From: Sphagnum compactum
Taxonomy: Eukaryota > Bryophyta > Sphagnopsida > Sphagnales
Assembly (NCBI GenBank): GCA_965153455.1
Contig: OZ234499.1
Coordinates: 14,566,271-14,630,270 of the forward strand
Length of the DNA stretch: 64,000 nt
Reading direction: 5' to 3'
Positions 28,070-40,370 of the stretch are shown here, in pieces. A program made the position numbers and the translations under genes. Within the stretch, counting starts at the first letter, position 1. Every line of letters starts with the position of its first letter. The notes under the pieces were generated by a model. The model was not told the DNA's origin, made no database searches, and saw nothing but the letters and a program-made list of their open reading frames with translations.

Positions 28070-28530
28070 TGCTTTGGTTAGTAGTTAATAGTTGTTGCTT
28101 GATGTTCTTTGTTCGACGTTCCTTGCTCGGCACTCTTTGTTCGACGTTGTTGTTCCTTGTTCGACGTTGTTGCTTCTCTTGTTATTCCTTGCTTGCTCAA
28201 CATTGTTATTCCTTTTATTGTTCCTTGCAACTTGCTCAACATTGTTATTGCTTTTACTACTCATTGTTTTAACATTGATGCTCTTCTTGTTGTTCCTTGT
28301 TCGACATTGTTGCTCTTTGCTTGTTTGATGTTGTTACTCCTCTTGCTTATCCTTGTTTGTTCCACGTTGTTGTTCCTCTTCATGTTTTGTGCTTGCTCGA
28401 TGCTACTACTCCTCTTGCTGCTCTTTGTTTGTTCGACATCATTGCTCCTCTTACTACTCCTTGTGTGTTCAACATTGCTACTCCTCTTGTTGTTCCTTGC
28501 TTGACACTATTGCTCTTCTTGCACATTAAA
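28070..28530. repeat. Degenerate TTGTTCCTTG / CGACGTTGTTGCT minisatellite
   Basis: The phrases TTGTTCCTTG, TTCGACGTTGTTG, GCTCAACATTGTTATTCC and TTGCTCCTCTTG alternate for about 450 bp with units of roughly 30-45 bp. All three plus frames stay open across part of it and read as Leu/Cys-rich strings, which is expected from a T-rich repeat and is not evidence of a protein. Confidence 0.8.
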
Positions 28531-31500
28531 AATTAAAATTTAAAATAATAAAATTTATAATAACTAGTATGTGAAAACTAGCTTTGAAAACCAATTGGTA
28601 TAAGATGTGTGAGAACTAACGTTTTGAAACCTAAGTGAAATTATGTTTTACAAATTTTTGAAACCTTGTTTGGGTTTTTAAAAGATGAAAATAAATTTAA
28701 AAATAAAATCTAGATTAGGTCTTTTAAAACATTTTAATGTTTGAACCTAGCCAATTTTAGAAAAAATAAAAAAATTGCCCAACACTGGTATCTACTAGTG
28801 TGGAGTGTGTATTTGTCTTTTATAATAATCGGGTTTGAGTATTTGAAAATAAAAAATTCAAATAATCGTCCAAATCCATTTTTTTTTATTTTTAGGAAAT
28901 TTAAAAAACTAATTGGGTTTGGGTCTTCAAAATCCAAAGAGTGGTTATGAGGTGGGGGCATGGGGAAGGGTATGTGATTAACTGGGTATACAACTCGATT
29001 ATTGAACAAAAACCCAAACACGTATAAAAAGTCTTCTGTCAGGGTTTTCGAAAGACCCCCTTTAAAGCACATGTCGAATCTTCAATAATGTCCTACAAAG
29101 CCAAGTCTTTGCCAAGTCTTTAAAACTTTGATAAACAATCTAAAATATTTTAAGTTTACAAGTCAAGCTTTTGACAGTCTAAAACAACACTAATGTTTTA
29201 CAAATTTGAGCACATGTGTTATTTGAATGTGCAAGCACCAATTAAACTAAAAATGCATATTGATTATTAGTAACAACTAAGAGAACTTGAAGAAATTGTT
29301 TTCTTTCAATCTAAAGGTAGCACAATCCGAGTATGAAATGGTTATTGACCTAGGTTTTTGAAAGACACTCTACCTTGTTATTCTCCCCATGTAGGGTCTG
29401 GTTATGGATACTTAAAATTTCTAAATCATTGGTTATGAGGTGGGGACAGATGTTAATTTTCAAAAAATATCGAATAGGAAGGGGGTCCGGATTTTTGAAA
29501 AAGTAAGACCCAATGGGCATATATACATTGATATGATACCCAATTAATCCCGACACAAAAATAAATACCCACCCCACATTGGTATATACATGACCCTTTC
29601 AATATTTTGTTAATTTATATTGTTATATGGTGATTATGGACTAAATCACTAACAAGAGGTTGTTGGTAACCAAACATAGCCAAGGCCTTGAAAGGCCAGG
29701 CTATTTTCAATAACTAGCAACTTTGAACTAATTGTCAAACGTAACTAACATCATTTATATCCTCTACAAGTGGACATGGATCATTTCTCATCCATATGTA
29801 AACTGGATATGTATCAATTTTCATCATGGACACACTAAATAAGATATGAACAACTTAACATATCCAACTTCAATCCCCATAATGTTGCATCATAACAATA
29901 ACTTGTTGAATCTGAAAAAGATATGTGGCACAAATTTAAAGTTAATGAAACCTTAATTGGATGTAATAGTGTTGTCAACTGTTGAATATGGAAGAAGACA
30001 AAAATGCGATAGTTGACATATAGTGAAAAGACAAATGTTTTTGTGGATTGTTTATATTGTTTTGGTGTTTTTGTTTGTTGTAGGTTATGGACGACAACAT
30101 TGTAATGGTGATTGTGTGTTTTAGTGGCTTTTTGCATCAAAAAAATGTCTAATTTTTCCAATTTAGATAAGTTCAAATTGTTGTCAAAATGCTTCTACAT
30201 TGTTTCTTTGTGGAGTTTGTTCCTCATTATGTTGGGCAATTCATAGTATAAGGAATGGAAGCATGATGGTGTTGCAGTTACATATACTTTCTTTTCTTAG
30301 TGTGTTGGGGTAAAAGATGGTTAAATAGAACCATTAGATATGGAAAAACATGAAAGGAAGAAGGCTTGACTATCATTAGTCACATTCACTCTAAATGTCT
30401 ACATTTTTTTTGTTGTATCGTATTTTTCAAAAAATAGGTGGTAGAGATAACAGTAACAAGGTTTAAAAAAGGAGATGATGAAACATTTTAAAGACTTTGA
30501 AAACTACCCATGGCAATTCAATTTGTAATCAGTCTGGGATGTTCTAGGAATATGTTGGGGCATGTTGTTGTTGTGATTGTGAAAGTAAAAGTACCCATCA
30601 ATGTGGGAATTTTGAAGAGGAATTTGGGTTGCAAATTTAAATCACATTGGGAAACTTGTTGATATGTGTTGATCCACATCCTACTTTGTTTTACTTTCAA
30701 AATCTCAAATTTTATAATCATTGTGGCAACTTGCTTTGTTGTAAACAAATGAAATGTTAGTGTTTGTGGTGTTGTTTTACCATTTCAAACTACTACTTAT
30801 GGGAGAAGTTGTTTTTGTGTATCATGGGGGGGAAGTTCATTATTTTTGTGGGAAAGGTTATGTGAATTGTTGAATTGCTTGAGTAAGGACTAAAAGGCTC
30901 ACAGAAAAAAAGGTTGGAGCATGTTGATCCCCCTTGATCCTTAGTTTCAGTGAAAATGGCAAGGAGATTAAATAGATTTTTCTTTGTTATTACAATTATT
31001 ATATCATTAAAAGGTTGTGACAATGATAGTTCTTTTTCCTATTCTTTTTTATTACAGGTAGAGATACAATTTGTCCTTGACAACATTTAAAACTATAATA
31101 AAATCCATCAACCTTGCCATCTATCATTTTCTTCTAAAACAAAAAGTGTGGGTTGCCAAATTCAACATGTTTTTGCCCCCAAATCCCAAGTCAATATAAT
31201 TCCAAGTTAAAGCAAAGCTCCAAATTCTAGCAGACGAAAAACAATCGAACCGTTGAATTTTTCATGTGCTAGTACTACAAATCCTACACACTTGAAATCA
31301 TTAACATCATGTGCTATGAAATTACCCATGCCATTTCAGTTTTGTCTCCAAGAATTCATGATCAAGGTATATGATTATTTGAATCCATGCCAATTTGCAC
31401 TATTATATCCTCCTCCACCCCCCACCTTCCATCTTTTTCTTTTTTTTCACCTCCTTCTCCTTAAACTATATTAAAATATTTAGAAGCTACAAACATGATA

Positions 31501-34500
31501 TTGGGTAGCACAACAAAGAAATTCCAAAATAAATGTTATTTTGAATTATTGGATTTTTCCCAATGACGCGTCAATCTAATATTATTTTGGCTTCCACTCA
31601 TGTGTCAATGGAATTCAAGTTATTTAGAGTTTGGGATATAATCCCAAATTGTGGGTTGTCAAATTAATTTTGGCAATTTGAGATTCCAAAACACATCTAT
31701 TTTTCAAATTTTCTACATTTGTATGCAAGATTTTTTGTCCATGGTTTGGTTTTGTTATTTTCCATTTTGTGTTGTGGGCTTGGATTCCTGCTTATTTCCA
31801 AATTAGTTATATTTTGAATCACCAACAATGAATTTTTGAATTTTATGCCATTCAAAAAGCTTTTTGTTTTGTGCATGAAAAATCTTATGGTAATTGCCAT
31901 GGGTTCAAATTTTGTTTGTCAACGCCATGCAACATGGTTTTGTTTTATTTTTATTGTGTGTTTTTGGCAATATCTAGGGATTTGAGCCTAGGCCATGTAT
32001 GGGTATCCATAGTGTCAAAAATTTGTGGTGAAAAAAAACTTATAACAAGGAAGAAGGTTTTACCATCCACAAAAGCCCTTCCATTTTTCTTTTTCCCTTT
32101 TTTCCTCCTTTTTTTTCCGGCATCAATAAGCAAAAAGTAGTGATAACAACAATGGGCCATTGTTACTTTCACTATCGCCGCTACTTGGAGTTTTAAGCTT
32201 TTGGTTGGATTTTGTTTAAGCAACAAATTGGTCAAAGCCCTAGCTTTTTACCTCCCTTTCATCATCTTCGTCGTCTCCTTGGTCATGGGTGTCACACAAA
32301 AATAGTAGTGTGAAAAGAGGTAAGGTGTGAGTGAACTACAATGAATAAGAGTTCAATGACACAATCATTGTGCAAATTCAAGCTTGTCCAAATTTGAAAG
32401 GCTTAACATTGAAAATTTTGCTCAAAAAAATGTTGGAAGGGCAAAATTCAAGTCGAGAGGGGGCGAGGGGGATTTATGAACCTACTGGACATGTTCAACG
32501 CTAATCCAAACTTGATGCATGGCATATCTCATTTTTTAATGGATTTATTGAGTTTTTTTTTTGTTTTTTTCCAACTATGTCATCCATGTTAAAAGGTTTT
32601 CATCCATTATTTGCATGTAAAAATTTTCGTCCATTATAAAATGGTTAGTTGAATTGCTCATTGCCAAAATACCAAGCATAACTTTTATTAATGAACAACC
32701 CAATGAAGGTGAAACTTTTCATTGACAATTAGTGTAGGGGACATGTTTGTTGGTGAACAACCAAATGGAGTTGGAACTATTCTTTGGCTAATAGCCAAGT
32801 GGAGGTGGAGTTGTTTGTTGGTGAACAATGAAGTGTAATGGTTTGGTTTTGAACATCATAGCAAAATCAAAATTGTTGGTTGGTTTTAAATGGGGCCTTT
32901 TGATGACCTACTAAAATTTTGGCAATTTGGAGTTATTCATTGGTGAACAACTGAGTGGGTCCTTATGGCAACTTGTTAAAAGTCTATCAAATTTTGAATT
33001 ATTTGTTAACAAACAACATAGTGAGTTGTTCTAATTGTTTGTCAATGGCAAATTTGGAGCTATTTATTAGTGAATAATGGAACATGTTGTTTGGCAATTT
33101 ATTAAAACACTCTATTGTTGCCATCTAATCACAATTTTTTTGTTAAAAATCAAATTAAAACATTGTCTATGTCATTGAATCCTTAAAGAAGAGATCATTT
33201 ATATATGTACAAGATTTCAATATTTGTGGAGATAATTTTTTAGAGACAAAATTTATAAAAAATTTCTACAGGGCACGGGAGGTGTTGTGTGGGGGGATGG
33301 TTTTTAGCCATTTTTTTGCAATTTTTATACTTTTGTTATAAACACCCATGGGTTTACCAAGTTTTGTATCGTTGGATGACACCCTAAATCAAGCACATGA
33401 TCTTGGGTTGATATCTAAAAAGCATGTGCATATTTCATAATGGTAAACCCAAGGTGAAAGGTTATGAGCCATCACATGCATGTTAATTCCCATATTGAAC
33501 CTCAAGGTTGTAATTAGTGTGGTTAATGACTAAGCATGGGACAAGCTTAAGGTGAATGCATGCTACAATGTAGGAAAAAACTGTTACAATTTGACAATTT
33601 TCAATACTATGAAACTTTGATATATCATGGTGGATGTTTGGAAAATATTTTGTACCAAAAAAATTCCAATACATCATTCTATCATGAAATTAAAACAAAT
33701 ATGGACAAATTAGTTATTAATTGGAATACATTTCCACATTGCAGTAGCCTTGTCACAATGTTACAATTGCAAGAAAGGACTATGAAGGACTAGATTTAAT
33801 GGTAGTTAATCCATGAAATTTTGCACATGTAAAAAGACAACCATGAAAAAGAATCTTTTTCACGAAAATTTTCAATTTCTTTTCAATTGTGAAGTTCATA
33901 TAAGATGTTTTTAAAACATTTGTCATTACATTATGTTATAATACTGATGAAAGTTGTGATATTTTCAAGTTGTAAATTTTTTTCCATTGAAGATGTAAAT
34001 GGGTTAAGTGTTATTTTTACCATTTACATAAATAGAATGGATTTTCAAAATTAATTAAAAATGGCAATATGTTATTAAATAATGGTTCTAAATCAATGTT
34101 CATAAATTACCTGTGTACTTTTACACAATGATACAACAACCAATCGATTGCATATTGATGAGTCTAATACCTTATTTTATGTTTGAAACTCAATTTAACT
34201 ACATGTGATCTTTCAAAAATTTCAAAGTGAGTGAAATCTTACATGTTACTACTTTTTGTACTATATGTAATCCCAATTTTCCCTAAAATTGTTTGCATCG
34301 TACCATGCATCTACCCCTTACCCACCAATTTTGATCATTATGTAGGTATTACTATACTCCTAATTTACCTAGGCATCATGATTAAAATTTAACATGGTTA
34401 AATTGTAAACTGATTATAATCTTCATGTAGATATTTTGGATTTGATCACCAATTATCCCATTGATTGTTTGTGGTGATGAAATTGTATTGATGGTCGATA

Positions 34501-37500
34501 GTTAAACCACATCTATTGTGTTCACAATGCGCCTAAGTTTTGTTACCCTTATGAAATGTTTTTGTGATGCATGTGCCCTTTTAAATTAAAATTAGGCTAA
34601 ACCTTGATATTCAACATCCTAGTTTAAGGTTAGGGTTTGGTTACCTTAGATTTACGATTAGAGTTCATCAGGGAGGTGACATAAGATTCCATAATAAAGG
34701 ATATTTTGATGGGTACTAGTAGTGGTGAGGTTCAAATCACCCACATCACCATCATATTTATTAGGGGGGTGGGGGGTTGTCAAATTCAAAAACAAAGTTC
34801 AATACTAAATTACATTGATATTATGGGACATGGAAAACATTTATGGAGCCACTAAAAGTCCTTATTGATAATTGAAGGTGGTTGGCACCATCACATTTGA
34901 TAGTTAATGTGATATGCAATAGATATGCACTCCTCAACTATTCACACCTTTCATGGCATGGAAAGGTTTGTTCCAACATTTGGAAGGATTGTTGATAAAT
35001 GATTATTATGAATACATGCATACCCATGGGAGGTTACAAAATAAAATCGACCAATTCCAAGGTTAAAAAAAAAGTTTTCATCCTTAAAAAAGAAAACCTA
35101 AACCTAATCCACAAATTGTTAATAAATGGGTTCATTTAATTTCACCTATTTTTATTTATAATGAACAAACTATTTGTAGCTTGTTAAAATATTATAAACC
35201 TTAATGAATGTGTAGTCCTTATCTAAAAGCATGACCCAAAACACATGGAGGACATTAGACACCCCCATATGAATTATGTGGGTGTCAACAAATGTGACCC
35301 ATCTAGCCCATTAATAATGGACTCATCACCTTAATTGGCAAAACATTTTCTAGATCCATATTTCCACATCCTTGATTAAATCCCTATTATAATGGAAGAT
35401 GGCAATTTTATTTCACAACCCAATATTTCTTTCATTGTTATTTGCATTTTGTTACATCTTCCTTGTGATAATAGGTTTTAAAAACTTGAAATGGTGTAGG
35501 ATGTGACCACAAGATGTAGTGTGAACATGTACACAAAATCTATTAGGGATTTGCTCTTTGATTTTAGACTGTATGTGCATGAGTTTGATAAGTTCAAAGA
35601 TTTAGTCAATATAAAACTTCTCCTCCCTAATTATATGTTTATGTTTCACAACAATGTGAGAACATTCCATTGACAACTAGTTTATTCAGAATACAAAATT
35701 ATGATTTAAAACATTCACAATTTGAATTTTGGAGACATGGTACATTTGAACTTTTGGAAAACACATTATGTTTGTTTTTTTTAATAATCCTTTCAGGGAA
35801 CATTAATTTTTTATGTTCAAAAGATTAGTAATGGCCAATAATGTCTAGGATCTTCATTCAAAATTTCCACGTAAGCCCACCTTCGTTGAAAAAGAAAATT
35901 GTGATGGTTTAGAGTTATTAAATAACTCCAATTTAACAATTTGGCACCTTCAATGTTAGTTCCATTTCAACTATTGAGATGCCTATAATTCTATAATGAC
36001 ATAAGAACTTTTGAAGCATACATTATAAGTTTTCTCTCTTTTGTAGATTGTCTTTTGTCATTTAATGTGGTGGGGCATCTAGTGGCCATGTCAATAAAAC
36101 TTGTAAGGTCACATGAAGTTATGAACAAAATGTGAGCACTTTGGGTGAGTCGCATATAACACTAACCTTGCATTGGACAACAACATGTTTCATTCATTGA
36201 TGTCCCAATCAAAAGGAAAGCTTGAGACCTAATTGGAAAGTCAAATGAATTCGAAGATCTAGTCGATTTTTTTTAAGAAAGTCGATTTTTTGAACTAGCT
36301 TGTTTTTTGGAACTTGAATATGTTTATTGAAGGATTAAATGATGGTTTCTTATAATGTGGATGTCTATGTTGTTACACCTTATTGTGCAAATATTCACAT
36401 GGAATATAGATACAACAAGATGTTGTTTCCATTTAAGTCAATTGGAAATCCATTGAAACATATAATCAAGATATAAATTTATCATTGAACATGTATTACT
36501 AATGTGATATTGAAACCAACACTAATTCTTGTCATGTTACTTGTTTTCTTTTTCCATCACTAACAAAAGTATACATTCAATGCATCATGGAGATTTTCAT
36601 GTAATTTCACAAAACCAAAGAACACCCATGAACTTGTGCAACACTTGTTAATCCTTCATCAAATTTTTGAAGAACATTAAATCTATGTTTGAATACCTAT
36701 TATCAACTACATTTAATTTTCATGTTTTCCAAAATCATTTACAAGTTTACTTAAAGGCATGTTATGAAAGGCAACAAAACATGATTGCAAGGGGTAAAAT
36801 GATTAGACCATCCCTTTACCTAGCCCTTATTTAACACCATTGATGGGGATAGATTGTTGAAACATCACAAAGGAAAGTTAGAAAGTCACAACCCAATAAG
36901 CACCAAAAGAATGGGTGCAATTTTTTTAAAGATTTAAATTGTGGTCCTATTAGTTCTATTGCATTTAAATATTTTTTAACATTGAACAAGACAATAATAT
37001 ATTCAATGAAGTAGTTGTTTTGGTTCATTTTCTATAGTAATCAATGTGATACATACTTTTCCATTCAAAGTTGCAACAATTTGTTAATACCAAGTTTCAT
37101 AGGTTTATACAACTTTCGTGCAAAGTTCAATTTTCATAAGTCCGTACAAAAATCGCACGAATTCCATGTTATGGTTAATATGCATGATATTTGTATGTAC
37201 TTAATATCTTAAATATTCAAACAAATGAGACATTGTTTCTGAATGACATATGTGAATGTGAATGTTTAATACACAAAATATCGCACAATTTTATCCAAAA
37301 TTACATCATGATGATTACATGGATTTAATTAAAATGTAAATCATATGTACTTCACATCAAATTTTCATAAGTAGAAAATACACATCATTTATATAGAAAT
37401 AACATATCTATTTTTCGTGTCATTTTTACACTTTGAAGCCCATGATTTTTGCACAAACATATTGTTTTACAATTTTCGTTCGAATTCTATTGAAATGTCG

Positions 37501-38030
37501 TGATATTATAATTTTGTGATGTATGAAATTGTTTTAAGTGTTTGATTGGATGCATGCACACATTGTGTATAATGAGAATGCCATGATCACAAGACTTGTG
37601 AAATGTGAGTAAAAGCAAACAATGTTAAAACCATATTAGTAAATAGAATGTGAAGGGTTACACCCAAGTTTCAATTGTAGTCACTTTTTTTAAGGTTCTA
37701 AAGACCTATGCTAGTGTGATAATTTGGTGCCCAAACAAGAATAGAAACTTAGAAATGCATGTCCATGACCAAAACATTAGACGTGATTGTGAATCAAACG
37801 CATTTGTGATCAATTAATGGGAGCTCAACCTTAAGTGCTTGAATCTACAATTTCAATTTGCAATACTTGTAAAAAAATTGTGTGTTATGTCATGTACATT
37901 GTTATTGGCAAGTGGGACTTCAATAGAATTGTGAGCGAAATTAAATGTGATGATCAATTCTTGGTTGATAGGTGTGGGCTCTTGAAGAAATTGAAAATGA
38001 TATTATATTTTTTAAGAATTTGCAATTGAT
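28530..38030. other. AT-rich gene desert
   Basis: Nothing identifiable over 9.5 kb. Open frames are under 115 codons and have no recognisable motifs. One weak tandem structure is listed separately (32690-33100). GC content is low and even. Most likely deeply decayed transposon DNA. Confidence 0.5.
32690..33100. repeat. Diverged tandem units with TTGGTGAACAAC
   Basis: TTATTAATGAACAACC, TTGGTGAACAACCAAATGG, TTGGTGAACAATGAAGTG, TTGGTGAACAACTGAGTGG and TTAGTGAATAATGGAAC recur every 50-130 bp, often after GAGTTATT or GGAGTTG. This is an old, irregular tandem family. Confidence 0.55.
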
Positions 38031-39165
38031 TAATTATGTTTCATCCCCATCCTCACAAATTCAATGTTTTGCACTAATAGCCATTGAAGACATGGAATTC
38101 ATCAAATGGATGTTAAAACTGCATTTTTCAATGGTGACCTTGAAGAAGAAATCTATATGGAACACCCTAAGGATTCACACAAGGAGGTGAACATCTTGTG
38201 TGTAAGCTTCACAAGTCATTGTATGGCTTGAAACAATCTCCAAGAACTTGGAACCACAAAATAGAAGCGTTCTTGAAAAACATCGTTTGTGAGGAGTGAT
38301 GTAGATTTTTGCATGTATGTTATGCAAATGGGAAATGTCAAGTTTCTCATTATTGTCTACCTCGATGATTTGATCTTGGTGTGTAATAATAAAGACAAAC
38401 TTTTGCAAGTGAAGGAATAACTTTTTCAAAAGTTCGAAATGAAAGATTTTGGAGATTTACATTTCTTCTTGGGCATGGAAGCGGAAAGGAATCATGAAGG
38501 ACGTTTTCCTTACATCAACCAAATTGGGTATTTCAAGAAGATTCTGAAGCGCTTTCGCATAGAGGATTGCAAAACCATCGGAGTGGCATTTTGATTTTAA
38601 GATAAAATTGAAAAAAAATATGAACAAAGATGTTGAAATAGTTTAAGTTCCTTATTAACAAACTATTGGATCTTTAATGTATGCCATGTTGTGTATTTGA
38701 TTGGACTTGGCATACCCAATAAATGTGGTGAGTCAACACATGGCCAATCCAAGTTTCTAACATTGGATTGCAGTTAAGCGCATTTTTCAATACTCGCAAA
38801 GCACCTTGCAATTCAAATTATGATTATGAGGATTACCACCCTAAGAGATGGTTAGATATTGTGATGTGGATTAAGCCAGTGACCTTGAGGATATGAAATC
38901 CACCATGGGGTTTATATTCATGATGGGAGGTGGAGCCATTTCTTATAACATCAAACGACAATTCACAATTGATTTGTCAACAATGGAAATTAAATACATG
39001 GCAAACATGTAAGTTACCAAGGAAGCCAAATGGATGACAAAGTTCATGAAAGAACTAGGGTACATGAAAGAGAAGAAGGTGATGGTGATTCAATGTGATA
39101 ACCAAGGTGCAATATCATTGATGAAAACTCCCACCCAACATTACTATAATTCATGGTTTTTAAGA
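38030..39165 (+). pseudogene. Decayed Ty1/copia reverse transcriptase and RNase H fragment
   Basis: Read in shifting plus frames, the region gives copia RT and RNase H phrases in the right order: HQMDVKTAFFNGDLEEEIYM (about 38098), [20 protein letters not shown] (about 38200), IVYLDDLILV with YLDD at 38358-38369, KFEMKDFGDLHFFLGME (about 38432), GYFKKILKRFRIEDCKT, then GFIFMMGGGAISYN (about 38910), TMEIKYMAN, TKEAKWMTKFMKELG and QCDNQGAISLMKTPTQHYYN (about 39090-39150). In-frame stops and at least three frameshifts break it, so it is dead. Gag, protease and integrase are not seen upstream, and I found no LTRs. It is a truncated or heavily eroded copy. Other land-plant copia copies would be its closest relatives. 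Confidence 0.85.
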
Positions 39166-39169
39166 GGTT

Positions 39170-39690
39170 CAAATTGACTAATTTGTCATTTTGACTAATC
39201 GACATGTACATTTTGACTTAATGACACATGTATTTATTGACTAATCAATTTGACTATAGTGGTTCATTTGACTAAATACACATAACCAAGTTGTATAACC
39301 TTAGTCAAAATGGCCAATGGTCTTTAGTCAAATTGAACATATAGTTAAAATGGCCAACGATTTTTAGTAAAAATGACTAATGATCTTTAATCAAGTTGAA
39401 CATTTAGTTAAGATGGCCAATGATCTTTAATAAAATACGACATGGTTTACTACCCTATGAATCTACTTCCTATCTATTCATCCACCTATTTATTTAGTTA
39501 ACTACTTATTTACTTATTACCCACCCACCCACCTACCTTTTATTTACCTACCCACCTATATTTTCTCACCTACTTACCTACATACCTACCTATATTTTTC
39601 ATTTTTAGACAACCTACCTACTTACTTACCCACCTACCAACATATTATTTATTTTCCTATCCACCCATTTACCTACTTAATTTTAACCAC
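39170..39690. repeat. TGACTAAT- and CCTACCTA-rich low-complexity DNA
   Basis: 39170-39450 repeats TTTGACTAAT, AGTCAAAATGGCCAATGG and CTTTAGTCAAATTGAAC. 39460-39680 repeats CCTACCTA, CCCACCCACC and TTACCTAC. No gene. These are degenerate short-period repeats that follow directly on the copia remnant. Confidence 0.65.
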
Positions 39691-40370
39691 TAAATGCAAC
39701 CATTAGGTTTAGCCATTATGTTTAGCCACTAAATTTAGCAATTAGGTTTACCCAAAATTTAGCCATTAAATTTACTTTAAATTTAGTCATTAAGTTTAGC
39801 CAATATATTTAGCCACTACATTTGGCATTAGGTTTAGTTTAAGTTGAACCATTAAGTTTTGCCAATAGGTATAACTTAAATTTAGCCATTAAATATAATC
39901 TGGGTTTATCCAATATGTTTAACCACTACAATTATCCATTAGGTTTAATTTAGGTTTAGCCATTATGTTTAACCATTATGTTTAGCCACTAGGTTTAGTC
40001 TAAATTGAGACACTATGTTTAGCCAAGGTTTAATCATTATATTTAGCCACTAAATTTTACCACAAGGTTTAACTTAAGTTTAACCATGAAATATGTGTAG
40101 CCATTAGGTTTATCAACTAAGTTTAGTCACTATGTTTACCCATGAAATTAAATTACTAAGTTTATCAACTAAGTTTAACCACTATGTTTACCCATTAAAT
40201 TGAATCAATGTTTAACCATTATGTTTAGCCATTAATTTAAGTCATTTAATTTAGCCACTAAGTTCAGTCATTAATTTAAGTCGTTGAGTTTAGCCCATTA
40301 GGTTTAACCATTATTTTAAATCATTGAATTTAATCTTTAATTGTCACCTAAGTTTAGCCGTTATGTTTAA
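39690..40370. repeat. TTTAGCCATTA satellite-like array, about 680 bp
   Basis: The motif TTTAGCCATTA/TTTAACCACTA recurs some 40 or more times at spacings near 11-22 bp with point changes, giving a satellite-like block. No coding sense on either strand. Confidence 0.8.

Noticed and set aside
28109-28504. 131-codon Leu/Cys-rich plus frame
   Set aside because: Product of a T-rich minisatellite; the other plus frames are equally open and Leu-rich.
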